A stretch of 51,477 nt of DNA. It comes from a virus. Within the stretch, counting starts at the first letter, position 1. Each line of letters starts with the position of its first letter. The position numbers and the translations under genes were made by a program. This document shows, one piece after another, positions 47,212-51,477 of this stretch. The notes beneath the pieces were generated by a model. It did not search any database, was not told the origin of the DNA, and saw only the letters and a program-made list of their open reading frames with translations. The stretch lies in IMG/VR virus record IMGVR_UViG_3300023192_005275, positions 1 to 51,477 of that record; one strand, given 5' to 3'.

Positions 47212-49383
47212 ATGAGTGAAGTAAAATCGACTCCTGGTGTTTTAATGAAAAATCGCTTAGATGTTTCGGATGATCTTATTATTTATGATTCCACGTATGA
47301 AAGTCCAATTGCTTTTATAAAAAAGGTTGTAACCAGTGTAGCGGTACCGAATGTCTTTCGAACAAGAAAACAATATTATGGAAGATATATTGCTACTCTT
47401 TCAGGGCAGGAAAATCAGGGGCAAATCGATGGGAATGCCATGTGGGATGATGTTTTAGCTGCGTTTAAAAGAACAGGAGGTGAAGACACAGATAAAATGC
47501 AAATTTTTGTTGCTATTGTGTGGATAGAAGAATTGCAGCCTTATGCCTTTCCCACGCAAGATGATACAAGTACCATTCGTGATATAGCTTTGAATGGGGG
47601 TATTTTTAAATCTTATGTATTTTTGATGAGTGGCGGTCAAGAACCTTCTTATGGCGATAATGTAATGGTGTCATTTGCAGATAATAGCACGCGAAAAGAG
47701 GGGATTTTTGAATATCCCTTGATTAAGGGAGCAGGAACAGTCGCGACCGGGGGTACCCAAACGGAGCAGGGTGATCCGCCGTCTCCTTCGAGTCAACCAT
47801 ATAATAGAAGTGTACAAAGTTCTTCTAGCACCCATAGCCCACAAGCACAGTCATCAAGTGATCCATTTGGTTGCGTGCCTAAACAAAAGGTCCCAAAACC
47901 GGGGGCAACAAAGAATAATGTTTTAACAACCCCAAGAGCCCTGGCAGCAGCTGCCAGGGCAGAGAAAAGGAAAAAAACGAAAGCCCAAACACAAACCTCT
48001 AAAGTAGCTGCAGCTAAATTCCAACTTCAGGCAGCCAAGATTGCACGCGGGGCAGCAAAAGCACTTGCTGCCGGTAAAAAAGCATTGGGTATGAAGGTAA
48101 CTAAAGCCGATAAGAAAGCCGCCAAAAAAGCTGGCAGAGCCCGCGCCAAGCAAATGCGCGCATACACACAACAAATAAATAAAGCGAAAAATATTCGGAA
48201 AGCAGCTAGAGCAAAGTTTTGTCCTTCAGGATATCCAGATTTACCCAATGAATTCCCTCTCGTTATTGACCGCAGACATGAATTAAAACAATCAGTGATG
48301 GCTGGCAAACAACGCCCGCAGGGTACGGCTTATTTTGCTAGTTTTTATGAACGCAAGAAGAAACAAAGCTCTGCGAATATGAAAAAATCAGTTATGATAA
48401 TTTTACATCAAACTGCTGGAGGAAGACCTAGAAATGGCTTTGTAGATGGTAACCCAGTGGGCAAAAAAATAGCTAAATATCAAACCTGGGCAGGCAAAAC
48501 AGTTTCCGGCAACCCGATAGCAATTCCAGTTCATTTTTTCTGCGATATGTGGAATTCTTATTGGAATTATGCACTAGAATATTCTGGAGGAGGAGGAGAC
48601 CAGCAATTAAATGGGGGACACGCAGCAATTCCAGCCATTGGCATAGAAATAATGCAGTCTACGGAGGGTATCGTAGGAAGCCCTCCCGGCAGCGGCGGCA
48701 GCGGGAAGGGTAGCATGACCATGAGCGGCAACACCCGTGGTTTAAAAAGACAGATTGCTGAATTGAACACTGCCGTGGATGGAAAATTTGCTCGTTCTGG
48801 TCCGACTGGGGGCACTCTTCCACCGTCACAGATTGCTGCTCTAAGAGAGACAATACAATTTATAATAGCATATTTACAAAAAAACTACGGGACTCAAATA
48901 ATTTATATTGCTACCCATCGAGCTGGTTTTAAAAAGAAGCCCAACTGCCCTGGCGAATATGCCTTTAGGTGGGGTGTCGCTCCTATTCTGGAACAGATGG
49001 GATTACAACCGTTGCCTTTTCACGTCCCATACAAAGGTCCTATTCCTTTTGGCGCAATCGCAAGTGGCATAGCGAATTATAGTGGCGGCAAGGTTGGAAT
49101 ACCCTTCCCAGAATCCTATGTTCAGGGATTCGTCTACGAAGACGATTTCAAGAACAATCCTTATACGTGGAATGGCAGGTCTGGCGGTCGTCCATTTACA
49201 AGAGAGGCGGGCTGGAATGTTGAACAAACCGGTATGCGTCCTTTGACATTTGATGAAGCGCGAACTCAAAGAAAAGCTGGGGAGTGGAAGAAACACATGA
49301 TAAAAAAATATCAACCAGGCGCACCCCCACCGTGGTCGCCTGCTGACAAACCCAAGAAGGGAAAAAGAAAAAAACGAAAATGA
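47212..49383 (+). CDS. Tail-associated protein with N-acetylmuramoyl-L-alanine amidase domain (723 aa)
   Basis: N-terminal domain (about 1-175) ends with Y-G-D-N-V-M-V-S-F-A-D-N-S, an OB-like strand pattern seen in tail hub/gp5-like proteins. A Ser/Pro/Gln-rich linker (about 180-230) and an extreme Ala/Lys-rich helical region (about 240-330) follow. The amidase_2/PGRP domain spans about 390-590: His399 in L-H-Q-T-A-G-G, and His569 and Cys579 in T-H-R-A-G-F ... N-C-P-G, the three zinc ligands of T7-type lysozyme. It probably cuts the host cell wall during infection as part of the baseplate. Length and Ala/Lys region are unusual. Confidence 0.8.
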   Translation: MSEVKSTPGVLMKNRLDVSDDLIIYDSTYESPIAFIKKVVTSVAVPNVFRTRKQYYGRYIATLSGQENQGQIDGNAMWDDVLAAFKRTGGEDTDKMQIFVAIVWIEELQPYAFPTQDDTSTIRDIALNGGIFKSYVFLMSGGQEPSYGDNVMVSFADNSTRKEGIFEYPLIKGAGTVATGGTQTEQGDPPSPSSQPYNRSVQSSSSTHSPQAQSSSDPFGCVPKQKVPKPGATKNNVLTTPRALAAAARAEKRKKTKAQTQTSKVAAAKFQLQAAKIARGAAKALAAGKKALGMKVTKADKKAAKKAGRARAKQMRAYTQQINKAKNIRKAARAKFCPSGYPDLPNEFPLVIDRRHELKQSVMAGKQRPQGTAYFASFYERKKKQSSANMKKSVMIILHQTAGGRPRNGFVDGNPVGKKIAKYQTWAGKTVSGNPIAIPVHFFCDMWNSYWNYALEYSGGGGDQQLNGGHAAIPAIGIEIMQSTEGIVGSPPGSGGSGKGSMTMSGNTRGLKRQIAELNTAVDGKFARSGPTGGTLPPSQIAALRETIQFIIAYLQKNYGTQIIYIATHRAGFKKKPNCPGEYAFRWGVAPILEQMGLQPLPFHVPYKGPIPFGAIASGIANYSGGKVGIPFPESYVQGFVYEDDFKNNPYTWNGRSGGRPFTREAGWNVEQTGMRPLTFDEARTQRKAGEWKKHMIKKYQPGAPPPWSPADKPKKGKRKKRK

Positions 49384-49392
49384 GAGTAAACC

Positions 49393-50370
49393 ATGCTTAA
49401 AAAAGCTTATGATATATCTGCATTAACTCCGACAGAAAGAAAAAATATGGACAGTAGCCCTCTTCAGATTTCTCTTAATCGAAGAGGCACGCAGGGGGAT
49501 AATTTAATTGAACCAATCCCGAATTATCATGGAAGAATTAGTGATTCCATATATGAAGGTTCTAATAATACTTCTATTGTCTTAGGACGAGATCGACCTG
49601 GCGAAGTGGGCAGCGGATACGGCAACGAAACCGGCGCAGGCACAATAGATATAGTAGTTGGACGTGTTTCGAATGATATACAGCCTTCTCGGTTTAATAG
49701 ACAATCAACAAAAAAAGACAGCCTTTTCGTTGATCCTAATCTGGCAAAAGATGCTTCTAGAATATATATAAGTCAAAAAACTGATGCCGACGCAAATTTT
49801 GCCTTGAAACCTGGCGGCACCGGCAGCTCTAAGGGTAAGGCAGCAATTGTTATAAAATCAGACGCTGTGAGAATAATTGGGCGTGAGGGTGTAAAAATAG
49901 TTTCACGAGTAGATTCAAAAAACTCGCATGGTGGTAAAATTATAACGATTCCTCCTATAGAATTAATTGCTAATAATAATCCTAAAAATTTGTCACCTTT
50001 AACCCGACAAGACCCCTTGGATAAAGCCCTAAAAGATATTATAAAAAGAGTAGATGAACTAAATTCGTATGTAGACAATTTTATAACAGCTCAAATGGAT
50101 TTTAATGGTTCAACGATGGAACATGAACATCCAAGCCCGATGCTACAAGGTTTAGGCGCCACTGCTGCATTTGACCCATTTTTAATAAATGATGGAAAAA
50201 TTCCCTTTAGCCCAGGTTTATGTATAGCTGGTATGAAATCTTTTGGTAGTCACTCCATAGCTAAAAAAGATGGTATTGTTACTAAACTTCAACTAGCATT
50301 AAGCGACATTAATTCTGCCGAATCGTTTGGTGTTAATCATGCAGGCAGCAATAACGTAAAAGCAACTTAA
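49393..50370 (+). CDS. Probable baseplate or spike structural protein (325 aa)
   Basis: Nearly no cysteine; repeated short strands such as A-I-V-I-K-S-D-A-V-R-I-I-G-R-E-G-V-K-I-V-S recall the beta-helical parts of phage spike proteins. A helix L-D-K-A-L-K-D-I-I-K-R-V-D-E-L follows near residue 220, then H-E-H-P-S-P. It directly follows the tail lysozyme gene by nine bases and precedes another large structural candidate. Probably part of the tail hub or baseplate. Confidence 0.6.
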   Translation: MLKKAYDISALTPTERKNMDSSPLQISLNRRGTQGDNLIEPIPNYHGRISDSIYEGSNNTSIVLGRDRPGEVGSGYGNETGAGTIDIVVGRVSNDIQPSRFNRQSTKKDSLFVDPNLAKDASRIYISQKTDADANFALKPGGTGSSKGKAAIVIKSDAVRIIGREGVKIVSRVDSKNSHGGKIITIPPIELIANNNPKNLSPLTRQDPLDKALKDIIKRVDELNSYVDNFITAQMDFNGSTMEHEHPSPMLQGLGATAAFDPFLINDGKIPFSPGLCIAGMKSFGSHSIAKKDGIVTKLQLALSDINSAESFGVNHAGSNNVKAT

Positions 50371-50380
50371 CGAGCACAAA

Positions 50381-51477
50381 ATGAATTATTGGTATAAACT
50401 TAAAAAGCTAGAGCGAATCAGACCCAAAGAAGCATCAGAGGCAGGCTTTAAGATGATAGAGTGGGTTAAAGCCGACATAGATGCTATATTTTATCAAGTA
50501 AAATATAGAAAGGCTATAGGCTACGGCACGCCTACTCCTAAATTTGATTCTAAAGGGTTGTTTGAGACGCTTGGCAATGAGGAGTGGGGGAATCCTGAAT
50601 TAAGTAAAATAATGAGATACGCCCTTAGAGAAGTACTTGAAGACACGTTTTTGCTCAACGGTGGTGATATACAAAAATGGACACAAAAAAATAAACAAAC
50701 AGGAATTATTTTTGGGATTAAATATGAAGATAAGCTGAGAGCTTTTTTGGATACACATATCAAAAGCTCTACCCTTATTACCCAAAGGTTTCATATAGAC
50801 CCCGGCAACAAGCCACCCGGAGATGTTCAAATTCAAGTAATAGTGGGTTTAACTCACCCCGTTAAGCTAGAATTTCTTGATCTTCTTGACGATATAGACC
50901 CCACCTGGAAGATAGGTGCAAAGCCTCCTACAGCAAGCACTGCTAAAGCAGCACGAACATATGATGTTAAACTTTTTACTCATTTAGAGCAATTAGATAA
51001 ATTGAGACAAATCTTTATTATTTTTCAAGAAAAAAATAAAATGCTTAAACAAAGTTATGCTTATGATTTTTCCGTCTTGTCTCGGGAATTTAAAACATAT
51101 TCTAGACGTTTACAAGAGAAATACCAAACTAGAGTATTGACAGGGAAGTTTTTTAAAAGTTTAACCAAAGAACAACTTGTTGGTAAACTTGGAGAAAAAA
51201 AGACATTTGATAAGGATTCTTATATTCTTCAATATTCTTTTATGTCTATAAAAAATCCTACTAAAACGCCTGGCGTCGCGACTCAAACTCCCGCAATCGT
51301 AGAAAAAGAAAAGATATTTTTTAAAGATTCTCCCTCTCTCTATCTTTTTAAGTCTCCTATGTTTTCTATGGAGTCAACTTTGTTTCCCAGCGCGTCTTCT
51401 TCAAGCGAAACTCTTCCAGTTTATAGTATGGAATTCGTTAGGATTCTTTATAATTTAACAGAAATCCTAAGTTATTT
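50381..51477 (+). CDS. Probable baseplate or tail protein, 3' truncated by window edge
   Basis: The frame opens with M-N-Y-W-Y-K-L-K-K-L-E-R-I-R-P-K-E-A and stays open for 365 codons to the end of the window. The first 200 residues contain mixed alpha/beta segments and a V-Q-I-Q-V-I-V-G-L strand; later parts are helix-rich, with Lys and Tyr. No motif was recognised. The context after two tail proteins, and no tag, suggests virion structure. The C-terminus is outside the window. Confidence 0.6.
   Translation, partial: MNYWYKLKKLERIRPKEASEAGFKMIEWVKADIDAIFYQVKYRKAIGYGTPTPKFDSKGLFETLGNEEWGNPELSKIMRYALREVLEDTFLLNGGDIQKWTQKNKQTGIIFGIKYEDKLRAFLDTHIKSSTLITQRFHIDPGNKPPGDVQIQVIVGLTHPVKLEFLDLLDDIDPTWKIGAKPPTASTAKAARTYDVKLFTHLEQLDKLRQIFIIFQEKNKMLKQSYAYDFSVLSREFKTYSRRLQEKYQTRVLTGKFFKSLTKEQLVGKLGEKKTFDKDSYILQYSFMSIKNPTKTPGVATQTPAIVEKEKIFFKDSPSLYLFKSPMFSMESTLFPSASSSSETLPVYSMEFVRILYNLTEILSY

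Noticed and set aside
47923-48308. Minus-strand Cys/Phe-rich ORFs
   Set aside because: They are shadows of the Ala/Lys-rich coding region of the tail amidase gene.

Overview
The window reads as one continuous piece of a large, AT-rich tailed-phage genome, most like a T4-type myovirus. Evidence: a T4 gp55-like late sigma factor, a PIN-PhoH protein, an FmdB-type zinc ribbon, a baseplate or tail-lysozyme block, dense packing with stop-start overlaps, almost all genes on the + strand, and many small genes carrying shared N-terminal tags. The host cannot be read directly. A MopE-type, vWA-containing lipoprotein and the heptose/colitose sugar genes point to a Gram-negative host, perhaps a deltaproteobacterial or myxobacterial relative; this is inference only.

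Region 1 (1-10.6 kb) starts with the 3' end of a ClpX-like AAA+ gene. It continues with small genes whose products begin with one of two recurrent peptides: tag A (M-K-L-T-K-x-x-L-K-x-I-I-K-E-E, genes at 306-2125) and tag B (M-K-L-L-L-E-N-W-R-x-Y-L-N-E, genes at 5830-10579, with a looser form at 2958). The bodies behind the tags are unrelated: a nucleotidyltransferase, a HAD-NUDIX fusion, two paralogues with a W-C-T-A motif, and unknowns. Both tags end in [I/L]-x-E, the specificity of T4-type prohead proteases. I infer that they are capsid-targeting propeptides and that the genes encode internal head proteins packaged and probably injected with the DNA. Two or three small lipoproteins lie between the groups.

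Region 2 (10.6-25.4 kb) holds a large MopE/vWA lipoprotein, a short adenylosuccinate synthetase, a zinc peptidase, a KxDG ligase-like plus NMN-adenylyltransferase-like fusion, an acidic core-like protein, a complete phage tmRNA (tag ANDNVEVAYALAA) whose 5' end overlaps a coding sequence, a type II (archaeal-type) GAPDH, the only clear minus-strand gene (a trypsin-like lipoprotein), PIN-PhoH, a second zincin and a RecB/Cas4-like nuclease with an iron-sulphur Cys pattern.

Region 3 (25.4-45.4 kb) is a 20-kb, tightly overlapping nucleotide-sugar and glycosyltransferase island. It holds homologues for every ADP-heptose step (GmhA-like SIS fused to a HAD domain, HldA, a small HAD phosphatase, HldC, HldD), a GDP-colitose-type set (Gmd, a ColD-like dehydratase with His in place of the PLP lysine, an Fcl/ColC-like synthase), a UDP-sugar pair (short Ugd and a UXS-like decarboxylase), a CMP-sugar synthetase, about seven glycosyltransferase-like proteins, a tandem methyltransferase and a B12-type radical SAM enzyme. 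Together they could build and attach a complex glycan on the virion, the phage DNA or the infected-cell surface.

Region 4 (45.4-51.5 kb) returns to core phage functions: small conserved proteins, the zinc ribbon, the late sigma factor, a large tail protein with an N-acetylmuramoyl-L-alanine amidase domain, and two further probable baseplate proteins, the last running off the window.

No tRNA genes, CRISPR arrays or insertion sequences were seen. No gene-free stretch longer than 300 bases exists apart from the tmRNA locus. All functions are from reading the sequence by eye; no searches were run.
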